64,000 nucleotides of DNA from Hygrophila difformis. Taxonomy: Eukaryota > Streptophyta > Magnoliopsida > Lamiales > Acanthaceae. The translations under genes were made by a program, and so were the position numbers. Shown one piece after another: positions 11,839 to 23,502 of the stretch (the first letter of the stretch is position 1; each line of letters begins with the position of its first letter). The DNA lies in contig JAOANR010000003.1 of the NCBI GenBank assembly GCA_030278955.1, positions 18,995,050 to 19,059,049 of the forward strand, read 5' to 3'. Under the pieces are notes generated by a model. It did not search any database. It was not told the DNA's origin and was given only the letters and a program-made list of their open reading frames with translations.

Positions 11839-12428
11839 ATAGCCTTGGCTTTCTTCTCCCCTGCAATAATTGGTTGGGCAAACACTGGGCTTTATTAGGG
11901 AGTATTTGGCGCGGCCGAAACAATATGTGCAGGAGGGGTGTTCCTCCAAACCCCAGAGACACTACTGCCCATGGTCACAATTTTGGCATCATCTTTGAAC
12001 GCGCCTTCATGCGCCCGTCCAAAACTCATAACCTGCGTTGGGTCCATTGGAATCCTTCCTCAGTCCTTGGCATTATTATTCATGTAGATGGGAGCTCCCT
12101 CGGCAATCCGGGTTTGACTGGCTTTGGGTGAGTGGTTCGCTCTGGTGACGGCAACTGGATTGATGGATGCTCTAGCTTCGTCGGCCTCACTTCTAACCTT
12201 GTAGCGGAGCTACATGGCATATGGCGTGGTATGAAATGGCTTCAAAATCATGGCATCTTCCATGCTCATTGCTTCTCGGACTCCCTTGAGGCCCTCCACC
12301 TTATTCGCAAAGTCCCCGACATTGATCATCCTCTTTACCTTCTTCTCAACAACATCTCAGACATCATAGCTCGTCACCCTGGCCGCCTCTGGGAACATGT
12401 CTTAAGAGAGGGCAACTCGGTAGCCGAC

Positions 12429-15036
12429 TGTAACACCCCGGTTTTTGGTCACCCAGGTCGGGATGTCACCGCCACATCCCCCTAGTAAGACACGGTTTCT
12501 CCGAGCTTACGAAAGAGATGCAAGGCTAGGTATTGCAGTATTTAAAACATTTAAATCATTCAAGATAGCCCATTCAAAATAATTGGAAAATAATAATAGT
12601 ATAGCGCAGCGGAAATAATTGTTTAGTATAGTATCGCAGCGGAAAATATAAATAGGGCCGACATGGCCAAAACATGGGTTAAACAGGCCCGTTCATATTA
12701 TAGTATAAAGTACGAATTTAAAAGCAAAATAATGTTTCCCAAAATCCCATGCATGAATCGTGCTCACACATGCTCATTCCACATATTCTGTAAGAAAAGG
12801 AATAAAAACGGTTTTGGTCAGCAAACTTGCTGAGTAAGCTAACACATGCATGATCGTAGGGTTTAAAAGCCATTAACTTTAATAATTTAATGAAAGCATG
12901 ATAATAATATAATATTTAATTTAATCTAATCAACTATCCAATAGCATAATTTATTTCAGGGGTCTATTTAATAACACATATCGTATGGTTTAGAATAATA
13001 GCCATAATTTAAAGAAAGCATTTAAATAATTTAATTGGACAACAACATAATTTAATCTAATTTAATTTAGTTTAGTATCCCCATTACATCCCCGATTTGG
13101 TATCTCAAAGTTTCACGATAGTATCGCGATGTCAACAAGTTTAGCCGGTAGCCCGGCGGCCGCAACCGTATCAGCCATACCCAGTACCACTCCGGAGCCT
13201 CGGGAAATCCATACGGATATTCACGAGAGTGTAGGCTCTATATTTCGCCGTTTTGGCAATATCACATTTCAAGTTTAGCGCGCGGGGTCACCATCGTCCA
13301 TTAAGGCACGAAGTGAAGCAGTTAGGGGGCACCCTGCAGAGCACTCACCCCTAATTTTAATTTATCAAGTTTGTAAGGGGATTTCATTTTAAAAATCTGA
13401 CTTCAATTGTATTCATTTAAAAAATAATATCTCAACTCATTTCAACCCTAAAGGTTAATTCCATGTTTCAACAAGATTTCAAGATTTTGTTTCCGGTAAA
13501 CCACAGTTTACTCCAAAATTCGTCTAAAATCAGATTTAATTCCAAAAATTATAAATTCCACATCTGACTTAGAAACTTTGAGATCTACAACTTTCGTGTT
13601 TTAACTTTTTCAATCCGGGATACCTAAATAGGTCAAAATCACCAATTTTTGCAAAAGATCAATTCTGTCCGAATTTAATGTATCACAGTTTAAAGATTTC
13701 GAATTCTACCATAGCAATTCAACTCCAAACTTGATAAAATTTGACAGAGATCATCTTAAGACAATTATCTACGACTTTCATGTTCAGCCAAAGATCTAAA
13801 ACAGTCTAGATCCTATGTCAAAAACGCGATCAAGATCATTCCTAGGTTCTGTCCAAGATTTCAAGATCTAGATTCAAACAGTTCGGTTTCGGTGGGTTTT
13901 CACATATCAAATCGACTCCAAAAATTCTCAAAAATTTACAGTAGGTAGATCTAAGTCTTAGGAACGTTTTTCGCGTTTTAAGTTTCTCCGTTTGAATTCA
14001 TTTTAAGGTTCGGAAAAATTCATCAAATCTGTTGCATCGGTAGAAAGTATAAATTGACAGATTTTCGATTTCTTGTCAATCTTTTAGTTTTGAATGTTTT
14101 AATTCATCTCAAAACCATGTAAGAGTTAACTTACAGAGTTTATGAACGTCCGGGATCGTCTATTCGAAGGCGTGGCTTCCAGTCCACCGTTTCTCCTTTT
14201 CGTTCGTCGGGTTCTACGATCTAGATCCAATACCAGGTGTAGAAGAGAAAAGAAGATGATTAGGATTCGTTTTCGAATCGTTTATGGAACAAAGATTGGA
14301 TCGAGACTTACCACGACTCTGGAGATGGTAGAATTTTCGTCCAACAGGTCTCGCCTTTGGTTTCGTGCCTCCGACGACTCCGGATTTAGGGTTTCGAATG
14401 TGTAGAAAGTTGTAGGGTTTCGTAAAAGTATTTGGAGCTCCCAAGGGGGTTTATTTATAGATTTCCAGGTCCTAGGGCGTCCAACATCTGACCTAAGGGT
14501 CCTGGGTCGAGAGACGTTCAACCGAAAGTCGAAAAATCCGCGTTCGGGCGAGAGATTCACGCAACGGGCGAATCTGTCGCTTGGCGCGGCCGTGGCGCGC
14601 CCTTCCCCTTGTGACCGCGCGGCCACCGCGCCGAACTCGCCTGGACTTCGGTCCAGGCGGGTCGTGCAATCCGTCGTGCTTTTCCGCCTCTCTTTCGGGT
14701 TTCTATCCCTCTATGCTCCCGAATTCCGATTTCCGGGATATCTTCGGGCTCCTATTTTCTCTCTAAATTTTTACTCGGGTCTAATTGGATGTTTGGACTC
14801 GAATCCTCGAGTTCATTAGTGTCGGGTTTCGGTGTACAATTTATTTACCTTTAATCCATCCTTTTATTTAATTAAATTCCTTTAATTCCTTTTTAAGTTA
14901 AATCTCACTTCTCATTTCCTTATCTTTATTTATTTATTTATTTGCTGGATTTATTTATTTATTTTATTTATTGTATTTATTGTTTATTTATTTAATTATT
15001 GTTTTGTTTTATGTTGGAAAATTCCCGGGTATTACA
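12429..15036 (-). mobile_element. Solo LTR, 2.6 kb (insertion A), TSD CCGAC
   Basis: Starts TGTAACACCCC and ends GGGTATTACA on the plus strand, flanked by CCGAC at 12424-12428 and 15037-15041. Sense orientation is minus, from the TGTAATACCC end. It shares with the other superfamily members the terminal GAGCTCGGAGAAACCGTGTC block, paired TTTCCGCTGC motifs, the intron-like unit (12788-14134) and the CCTGGACTTCGGTCCAGG hairpin at 14639. Its central part is closest to the gag-bearing element at 50342, but 13100-13360 contains blocks shared with the three-LTR element (for example the inverse of GAGTGCTCTGCAGGGTGCCC). No internal region remains, so LTR-LTR recombination is inferred. Confidence 0.92.
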
Positions 15037-15600
15037 CCGACTCCCTTGGCTAAGCGTGGCATTCGTTCTAAGGACTTCTTCACTTCTTGGACTGCTCCTG
15101 TGGAGGACCTTCTGCCGCTTCTTGCTGCGGATAAGAGGGGTGTCTAGCACCCCGTTTATAATTGTTTCTGTCTGTTTCATCTCTGTTGCTCCCCCTCCCC
15201 CCCCCCCCACCCAACTGGTTTTGGCTTTTCCCTTTTTTCCGGCGCCCGTGCGCCATTGGTCACCAAAAAAAAGTGTGATTGAGTGCAAATAAAATGGGTA
15301 TTTTTTTGGGTAAAATATAAAATGGAACTAAAGTTGTAGTCTGTAAAAATGAAGTGATATAAGTCTCGGTTTCGAGCTTTGTGTATGCAAAAAACTGCTT
15401 TTGGAGAGGCGCACTTAATTACCCTTACAGATCATCGATGAATTAGTCTTGGATCCAATGTGACCTGGTGTAATACCCTACATTATTCTATATATATTTT
15501 AAATTAATCTATTTATAAATATTAAAACTATTTCAATACTTGTGTAATTATTATATGTATAGTAATTAATTAATACTTTATTTTTATAAATATATTCATG

Positions 15601-15621
15601 ATGATGATGATGATGATGATG

Positions 15622-15674
<53 letters not shown>

Positions 15675-15702
15675 AAATTTTATTATTATTATTATTATCC
15701 TA
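15601..15702. repeat. (GAT)n(AAT)n microsatellite with inverted ATT tail
   Basis: Seven GAT units run into about 17 AAT/ATA units, followed by TTTTATTATTATTATTATTA, so the tract can fold back on itself. It lies in the U3-like half of insertion B. Confidence 0.9.
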
Positions 15703-16240
15703 ATAAAACAATATATACATATATGCTTGGTAGTTATAACAATATTTAGTCTATCTTTAATAAATTGTTAAACCCAATATGATAGGAAAAGATTTGGCAT
15801 AAATCTTAGATTCTAAATCTCTAAAATATCGTCCCTTTACCTTTTTTTTAAAAAAAAATTAAATCTTTCTCATCTTCCTATTTTGCTATTCAAATCAATT
15901 CTATGAACAATATATAAAATAAAAAAATAAAATAAAATAAAATAAATAACTATATCAACAATATAGAGATATTTGCTTAGTAGTTAAAATAAGACCTAGC
16001 CTATCTTTAGTATATAAAAGTTAATATACATAGTATATTGTTATATCTTTCAAATAGCAAATATTGGTAACAAACCTTAAATCCTAACAAACCCTAAGGC
16101 CGCCGTTTACCCCTTTTTAAGTTAAATCTTTCTCATCTTCCTATTTTGTTACTCCATTATTTTCTACGTACAAAAAAAAAGCAAAAAAAGAGAACGAAGA
16201 GGGAAAAAAATCCCTAGTTCATGAGCGTTCGTGGACTGTT

Positions 16241-19200
16241 TGTAACACCCCGGATTTGGTAACCCAGGCCGGGATGCCACCGCCACACCTCCCTAGCAAG
16301 ACACGGTTTCTCCGAGCTCACTAAAGAGATGCAAGGCTATGGTTTTTCAGAATTTAAAATATTCAAACAGCCCATTCGTAGATAATTTAAAGATAATACA
16401 TCAAAGTTGCAGCGGAAATATTAATTTGTGCAGCGGAAATAATGTATAAGGGCCGACATGGCCAAAACACGGGTTAAACATTCCCGTTCATGCAAGTCGT
16501 AATTAAACGCAGGGATTTAAAATAAAGATTTCCCTTAATGTTCCCATGTATGCATATGACGATGCATATTCTTCGTACTCTGTAAGAAAAAGAGGATATA
16601 TGGTTTGGGTCAGCAGAAACGCGCTGAGTAAGCTAACACATAGCATGGGTTAGGGGTTTCAAAGCCTTTAATTAAATTTAATAAAAACATTTCTTGTAGG
16701 TAATGATTTGCAAGGCATAACTAAATAAATACTTAAAAATATTAGATATTTTGTTCTCCCGTTACATAACCATTTCAACAATATTTAATTTAGCCGGCAA
16801 TCCGGCGGCCGCAGCCAATTTCAAAAGTATCATTTAGCCGGTGATCCGGCGGCCTCAGCCAATATCAATAGTATCATTTCTCAAAATATTTTTTTCGTTT
16901 CTTTTATAGTTCACCATTCACCAGGGCTCTTGTGACCGCAATCCTCATAACCAATATTTTTCGCAGGAAACATTCAATCGCCCTTGGGGAATCTAACCCG
17001 CAAGAACTCAATACATCCTGGGGAATCTAACCCGCAGGAAAACATACAATCGCCCTTGGGGAATCTAACCCGCAAGAACTCAAATACATCATTGGGAATC
17101 AAACCCGCATGAATCATATTGATAACGTCAAACTTGGTCACAAGTCCCCAATGTTTCAAAAGAATTCTTTTACAGAAAATGTTTTTATTTGGTGTAACGG
17201 GATTTTTCAAAAGTATAGTTATATCGTAATTCAACGTCTCGATCGTTGTTTAAAAGATTTCAAAAATCGATCGATGTCACAGTTTGCGCCTTTTTGGTTT
17301 AAAAATCCATTTCTTAGGCGATTGATTTGAAATTTTCACAGTATCTCAAAAAAATCCCAACGAACAACTTTCGTGTTTTAAGTTTTTCGGAAAAACGATG
17401 GGAAGCATGTAAAAAATCAAGTTTTGTACAGAATCAAAAAGCTGTCAGGATTCAGGTTTGACAACGTTAAAAGATTCGACTTTTTATCATATCAAATGGA
17501 CTTCAAAAATTCTGAAATTTTTCAGAGACATACTAGACATGATTTCCAACAACTTTTGTTTGGATCACATAGATTGGTTCGGGCTAGAAATGATAGGAAT
17601 AAGCTCCTCAAGATCGGTTATGAAATCTGTCATCCTTTGACAATTCCTAAAAACGCAGAATATGTCCGATACGATTTGGGGTATCAAAACTTGATGAAAA
17701 TTTCTGAAATTTTTACACAATATAGCTTAAGATCTTTGGATCAAAATCTTAGTTTTGAGTTTTCAGGTTTGAACACTCGAAGTAAGAGTTTTGCTCGTCG
17801 TGTTTGATTATGAAATCTATCAAGGTTCTTGACATTGGTACTAACGCAGATTGGATTGGCTCAGATTCGGAGGCTCAAATCTCAACGAAAAATTCTAAAA
17901 ACTTGCAGAAATGTTCTAAACTCATAGATCTACAACTTTCATGTTCAACACCAATCCTAGATCGGCCTAGATCCAAGGTCAAAATGGCTAACAAGATTGA
18001 GAGTGAAATCTGCTCAAGTTCAAAATCCAGATTTAATGATCTTCGGTTTTGGGTCGGTTTCAGGTTTCAAAACCTCATGAAAAATTATGAAATTTTTACA
18101 GAAGCTAAATCAAAGTCTTAGGAACACTTTTCATGTTTTGAGTTTTATTGTTTGAGCAGCTTTAGAGGTTCGAAAAATTCATACGAAAACGCTGCGTTGA
18201 GGGTTTCTCTTGTTGACAGATTTTTATTAATTTTCTTGAGTTGAATCTCTATGTTTGGTTGCATTTTAAGTCACCCAAAACCATAGTAAGGTTAACTTAC
18301 AGTGGGGATGATGTTTAGGAAGTCACGGGTTCGTCCGGAATCCACGGGATGTCACGAACGAATCTCTTCCACCCGATTTATTCTTCCCTTGGCTCCGATT
18401 TGTGTTTGAATACGAAGATTCGTAAGTTAGGATGATGTTTATGATCTTAAAACCATATGGAAACTTGATTAACATCTTACCAACAATCCAAAGCTTGCAA
18501 TCCTTGATCTACACACTTCCTTGGTTGGATTTGGTTGCCGGAAACTCGTCGGAAAGTCGCCGGAAGAGTGTTTGGCTTAGGGAGAGTTTTTGGGAGAGTT
18601 TTTGGGATAAACTTTGATGAGAATGGCTGATAATGGACATGGGATTGATTACATAACGTCCAAAAAGATGCCACACCCGTGATAGATCGGATTCCCAGCC
18701 TTGGGCCCCGAAAATTGGCGAGAAAGTCGCCAAAACGCGACAAACGCTGATGCTGTCATGGCGGCGCGGGGTTGGGGCGGTTTTCCCACAAAAAGCGCGC
18801 CAGGTGCGCGCCAAACACGCCTGGACTTCGGTCCGGGCGGGGTCGTGCGGTCCGTCGTGCTTTTCCTCCTCTCTTTCGGACTTCTGTCCTCCTACGTTTT
18901 CGGGCTCGATTTTTCGGGTCATTCTCGGGTCATAAATTCTTATCTTAAATTTATCTCGACTCAAATGAATTTCATTTTTGAAATCTTAAGTCCGTCGGTC
19001 TCGAGTTCGTCGGCTTCCAATTCGTCGTCTTTTGATTCCCGTGCAATAACTTGTATCATTAAATTTCTTCCGACTTCACGGGTTCTTGGTATTAAAATTC
19101 CTTTCCTTCATGAACTTAACTCTAATTATTTTTACTCAATTCATGGAATGTATTTGGGCTTCCTTTCCCTCTTTTATTCCATTTTGAATTTAAATCTACC

Positions 19201-19324
19201 GTCGTTTCATTTCCGAGCAATAATTTATTGTGATAAATTATTTTCTTCTTCTCGGAAATATTTCGACATTGATCGGAATAAATTTTATTTCTTTGGGCGT
19301 TGATAAAAAATCTGGGGTATTACA
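16241..19324 (-). repeat. 3' LTR of insertion C
   Basis: Terminal TGTAACACCCC...GGGGTATTACA. Contains paired TTTCCGCTGC motifs (16410-16440), the splice-like unit 16580-18300, NotI-like GCGGCCGC blocks (16795-16865) and the GGACTTCGGTCC hairpin near 18822. Open frames of 60-200 codons inside recur identically in the 5' LTR only because the DNA is duplicated; none shows a domain. Confidence 0.95.
16978..17112. repeat. Four short tandem units GGGGAATCTAACCCGCA in LTR of C
   Basis: Three GGGGAATCTAACCCGCARGAA units and one GGGAATCAAACCCGCATGAA unit, about 30-50 bp apart, two of them preceded by ATCGCCCTT. The same block occurs at 21156-21290 in the other LTR. Confidence 0.85.
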
Positions 19325-20402
19325 CTCCACCCCCCTTAAGAATCAACTTCGTCCCCGAAGTTGCGCCCTCACTTTCTTTTGGGCTCTATTTAATGTTGGG
19401 GTATCTCCATCTGCTTTCCTTAAGGATAAACGTCTTTCACAAGAAATTAATTCCATTCCTTTGAATGTGAATTAAATTTCTCGGGTGTTACATCCTCTCC
19501 CCCTTAGGAATCAACTTCGTCCTCGAAGTTGGGCGTTAGCTCCTTGCGAGCTCGGACATTGTTTGGTTGCGTGATTGTATTAATGTGTGTTGTTGTTTGT
19601 TATTGTTTGATTATTGTTTGACTGAACCCTGAATTGAAATTTCCAAGTTGCCTACGTACCCTGTGAAGGGATCAAGTCATTACGTAGTTCAAAAAGAATT
19701 TATTTGGGATACAAAATATTCGAGTTTCGAATTAAATGCTTATGCATTTTTACGGGGTATTACATCCTCCCCCCTTAAGATTACAGTTATGTCCCCATAA
19801 CTGCCTATGTATTATTCACAACCATGTTCGGGTATCGTCGCATATGATCCTTCCTCAGTATTCTTCTAGGTGTCATTCTAGAAGCACGCGAAGATGAGTT
19901 TCTAAGTGATCAAGATCTAGGACTAAGGCAAGTTAGTCTGAAGTTGGCGCTTCTAAGTCAAGACTCAAGGTCATGTCGAACACTAGAGTGAGAGGGTTAT
20001 GTATCACATACGATTCAAAAAAAAAATTAGTACAGATATTTATGTATGCATATGCATATGTGATCCCCCCAATAAAAAAAATTTTATGCATGCATTTATT
20101 TATCCATGGGTTTAAAAAAAAAATAAATTTATTCCATGGATAGATTAGAATAAGGATAAAAGGTTTGGGCCACTATATTGGGCCGAAAGAAATAACTTAT
20201 TTGGGCTTTAAATAAAAACAAGGCTATTGGGCCAAAATAATTTATTGGGCTTCTAAAAAAAATTTTGGGCTAAAAATTTGGGCTTTAACTCCAAAATAAT
20301 AATTGGGCTCTTTAAAATATAATAGCTTCAAAATAATCCGGGCTCTGATACCACACTGGTATCAGATATTTTCTTTAAAATAAATAGCTTTAAAATAGTC
20401 TG
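19325..20402 (-). other. Non-coding internal region of insertion C with three hairpin-PPT cassettes
   Basis: Reading minus, the part after the primer site is AT-rich. It carries TGGGCY motifs at 20160-20300 and a duplicated primer-site-like hairpin near 20347 (GATACCACACTGGTATC). It then ends in three cassettes, each a short hairpin, a polypurine tract and a TGTWAYACCC start. Hairpins lie at 19784-19803, 19513-19530 and 19345-19362; tracts at 19765-19778, 19493-19507 and 19325-19339. Only the last abuts the LTR of this copy. No coding capacity. Confidence 0.85.
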
Positions 20403-20415
20403 GGCTCTGATACCA
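20403..20415 (-). promoter_or_regulatory. Primer binding site for initiator tRNA-Met, insertion C
   Basis: GGCTCTGATACCA on the plus strand equals the 3' end of plant initiator tRNA-Met, three bases from the LTR edge at 20419. Confidence 0.9.
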
Positions 20416-20418
20416 CTC

Positions 20419-23400
20419 TGTAACACCCCGGATTTGGTAACCCAGGCCGGGATGCCACCGCCACACCTCCCTAGCAAGACACGGTTTCTCCGAGCTCACT
20501 AAAGAGATGCAAGGCTATGGTTTTTCAGAATTTAAAATATTCAAACAGCCCATTCGTAGATAATTTAAAGATAATACATCAAAGTTGCAGCGGAAATATT
20601 AATTTGTGCAGCGGAAATAATGTATAAGGGCCGACATGGCCAAAACACGAGTTAAACATTCCCGTTCATGCAAGTCGTAATTAAACGCAGGGATTTAAAA
20701 TAAAGATTTCCCTTAATGTTCCCATGTATGCATATGACGATGCATATTCTTCGTACTCTGTAAGAAAAAGAGGATATATGGTTTGGGTCAGCAAAAACGC
20801 GCTGAGTAAGCTAACACATAGCATGGGTTAGGGGTTTCAAAGCCTTTAATTAAATTTAATAAAAACATTTCTTGTAGGTAATGATTTGCAAGGCATAACT
20901 AAATAAATACTTAAAAATATTAGATATTTTGTTCTCCCGTTACATAACCATTTCAACAATATTTAATTTAGCCGGCAATCCGGCGGCCGCAGCCAATTTC
21001 AAAAGTATCATTTAGCCGGTGATCCGGCGGCCTCAGCCAATATCAATAGTATCATTTCTCAAAATATTTTTTTCGTTTCTTTTATAGTTCACCATTCACC
21101 AGGGCTCTTGTGACCGCAATCCTCATAACCAATATTTTTCGCAGGAAACATTCAATCGCCCTTGGGGAATCTAACCCGCAAGAACTCAATACATCCTGGG
21201 GAATCTAACCCGCAGGAAAACATACAATCGCCCTTGGGGAATCTAACCCGCAAGAACTCAAATACATCATTGGGAATCAAACCCGCATGAATCATATTGA
21301 TAACGTCAAACTTGGTCACAAGTCCCCAATGTTTCAAAAGAATTCTTTTACAGAAAATGTTTTTATTTGGTGTAACGGGATTTTTCAAAAGTATAGTTAT
21401 ATCGTAATTCAACGTCTCGATCGTTGTTTAAAAGATTTCAAAAATCGATCGATGTCACAGTTTGCGCCTTTTTGGTTTAAAAATCCATTTCTTAGGCGAT
21501 TGATTTGAAATTTTCACAGTATCTCAAAAACATCCCAACGAACAACTTTCGTGTTTTAAGTTTTTCGGAAAAACGATGGGAAGCATGTCAAAAATCAAGT
21601 TTTGTACAGAATCAAAAAGCTGTCAGGATTCAGGTTTGACAACGTTAAAAGATTCGACTTTTTATCATATCAAATGGACTTCAAAAATTCTGAAATTTTT
21701 CAGAGACATACTAGACATGATTTCCAACAACTTTTGTTTGGATCACATAGATTGGTTCGGGCTAGAAATGATAGGAATAAGCTCCTCAAGATCGGTTATG
21801 AAATCTGTCATCCTTTGACAATTCCTAAAAACGCAGAATATGTCCGATACGATTTGGGGTATCAAAACTTGATGAAAATTTCTGAAATTTTTACACAATA
21901 TAGCTTAAGATCTTTGGATCAAAATCTTAGTTTTGAGTTTTCAGGTTTGAACACTCGAAGTAAGAGTTTTGCTCGTCGTGTTTGATTATGAAATCTATCA
22001 AGGTTCTTGACATTGGTACTAACGCAGATTGGATTGGCTCAGATTCGGAGGCTCAAATCTCAACGAAAAATTCTAAAAACTTGCAGAAATGTTCTAAACT
22101 CATAGATCTACAACTTTCATGTTCAACACCAATCCTAGATCGGCCTAGATCCAAGGTCAAAATGGCTAACAATATTGAGAGTGAAATCTGCTCAAGTTCA
22201 AAATCCAGATTTAATGATCTTCGGTTTTGGGTCGGTTTCAGGTTTCAAAACCTCATGAAAAATTATGAAATTTTTACAGAAGCTAAATCAAAGTCTTAGA
22301 AACACTTTTCATGTTTTGAGTTTTATTGTTTGAGCAGCTTTAGAGGTTCGAAAAATTCATACGAAAACGCTGCGTTGAGGGTTTCTCTTGTTGACAGATT
22401 TTTATTAATTTTCTTGAGTTGAATCTCTATGTTTGGTTGCATTTTAAGTCACCGAAAACCATAGTAAGGTTAACTTACAGTGGGGATGATGTTTAGGAAG
22501 TCACGGGTTCGTCCGGAATCCACGGGATGTCACGAACGAATCTCTTCCACCCGATTTATTCTTCCCTTGGCTCCGATTTGTGTTTGAATACGAAGATTCG
22601 TAAGTTAGGATGATGTTTATGATCTTAAAACCATATGGAAACTTGATTAACATCTTACCAACAATCCAAAGCTTGCAATCCTTGATCTACACACTTCCTT
22701 GGTTGGATTTGGTTGCCGGAAACTCGTCGGAAAGTCGCCGGAAGAGTGTTTGGCTTAGGGAGAGTTTTTGGGAGAGTTTTTGGGATAAACTTTGATGAGA
22801 ATGGCTGATAATGGACATGGGATTGATTACATAACGTCCAAAAAGATGCCACACCCGTGATAGATCGGATTCCCAGCCTTGGGCCCCGAAAATTGGCGAG
22901 AAAGTCGCCAAAACGCGACAAACGCTGATGCTGTCATGGCGGCGCGGGGTTGGGGCGGTTTTCCCACAAAAAGCGCGCCAGGTGCGCGCCAAACACGCCT
23001 GGACTTCGGTCCGGGCGGGGTCGTGCGGTCCATCGTGCTTTTCCTCCTCTCTTTCGGACTTCTGTCCTCCTACGTTTTCGGGCTCGATTTTTCGGGTCAT
23101 TCTCGGGTCATAAATTCTTATCTTAAATTTATCTCGACTCAAATGAATTTCATTTTTGAAATCTTAAGTCCGTCGGTCTCGAGTTCGTCGGCTTCCAATT
23201 CGTCGTCTTTTGATTCCCGTGCAATAACTTGTATCATTAAATTTCTTCCGACTTCACGGGTTCTTGGTATTAAAATTCCTTTCCTTCATGAACTTAACTC
23301 TAATTATTTTTACTCAATTCATGGAATGTATTTGGGCTTCCTTTCCCTCTTTTATTCCATTTTGAATTTAAATCTATCGTCGTTTCATTTCCGAGCAATA

Positions 23401-23502
23401 ATTTATTGTGATAAATTATTTTCTTCTTCTCGGAAATATTTCGACATTGATCGGAATAAATTTTATTTCTTTGGGCGTTGATAAAAAATCTGGGGTATTA
23501 CA
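20419..23502 (-). repeat. 5' LTR of insertion C
   Basis: Same length and order as the 3' LTR, offset by 4178 bp. Examples of differences are CATCGTGC versus CGTCGTGC near 23031 and AACAATATTG versus AACAAGATTG near 22170. Confidence 0.95.

Larger units (their letters stand above)
11011..15129 (+). pseudogene. LINE 1 C-terminus: zf-RVT and RNase H, interrupted
   Basis: After the RT deletion, 11029-11470 encodes the connection region (GICGAAPFFKNGYKLKIG). A stop follows; zf-RVT then reads PTCVICGNEEETIWHLFFSF near 11610-11670. RNase H spans about 12060-12428, with catalytic residues in IIHVDGSSLGNPG, AELHGIWRGM and FSDSLEALHL. A stop at 12129 breaks it. At 12428 a solo LTR interrupts the codons for the final Asp motif (REGNSVAD). 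The frame resumes after it at 15042 and ends at a stop near 15129. Confidence 0.85.
8593..15272 (+). mobile_element. LINE (L1-like), 5'-truncated and split by a solo LTR (LINE 1)
   Basis: Flanked by 12-bp target duplications GTGTGATTGAGT at 8581-8592 and 15273-15284, and ending in eight A residues at 15265-15272. Domains in order are apurinic endonuclease, reverse transcriptase, zinc-binding zf-RVT and RNase H. A solo LTR (12429-15036) sits inside RNase H; without it the LINE is about 4.07 kb. ORF1 is essentially missing, and many stops and a large deletion in RT make it inactive. The short 3' UTR (about 15130-15264) holds a C-rich run at 15189-15212. Confidence 0.9.
16241..23502 (-). mobile_element. 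Young non-coding LTR retrotransposon, 7.3 kb (insertion C), TSD CTGTT
   Basis: Two LTRs of exactly 3084 bp flank a 1094-bp internal region. CTGTT is duplicated at 16236-16240 and 23503-23507. By eye I count about nine differences between the LTRs, so insertion was recent. No open frame resembles a retroelement protein, so replication enzymes must come from another element. Internal signals are listed separately. It landed inside insertion B. Confidence 0.95.

Noticed and set aside
15189..15212. C-rich run as a polypurine tract or telomere-like sequence
   Set aside because: It lies in the LINE 3' UTR, with no LTR edge beside it and no telomere repeat.
18701..19303. 200-codon frame repeated at 22879-23481 and in part at 28.6 and 37.4 kb
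   Set aside because: The repetition reflects duplicated LTR DNA. The translation is Ser/Phe-rich low complexity with no motif, and versions in other LTRs are broken.
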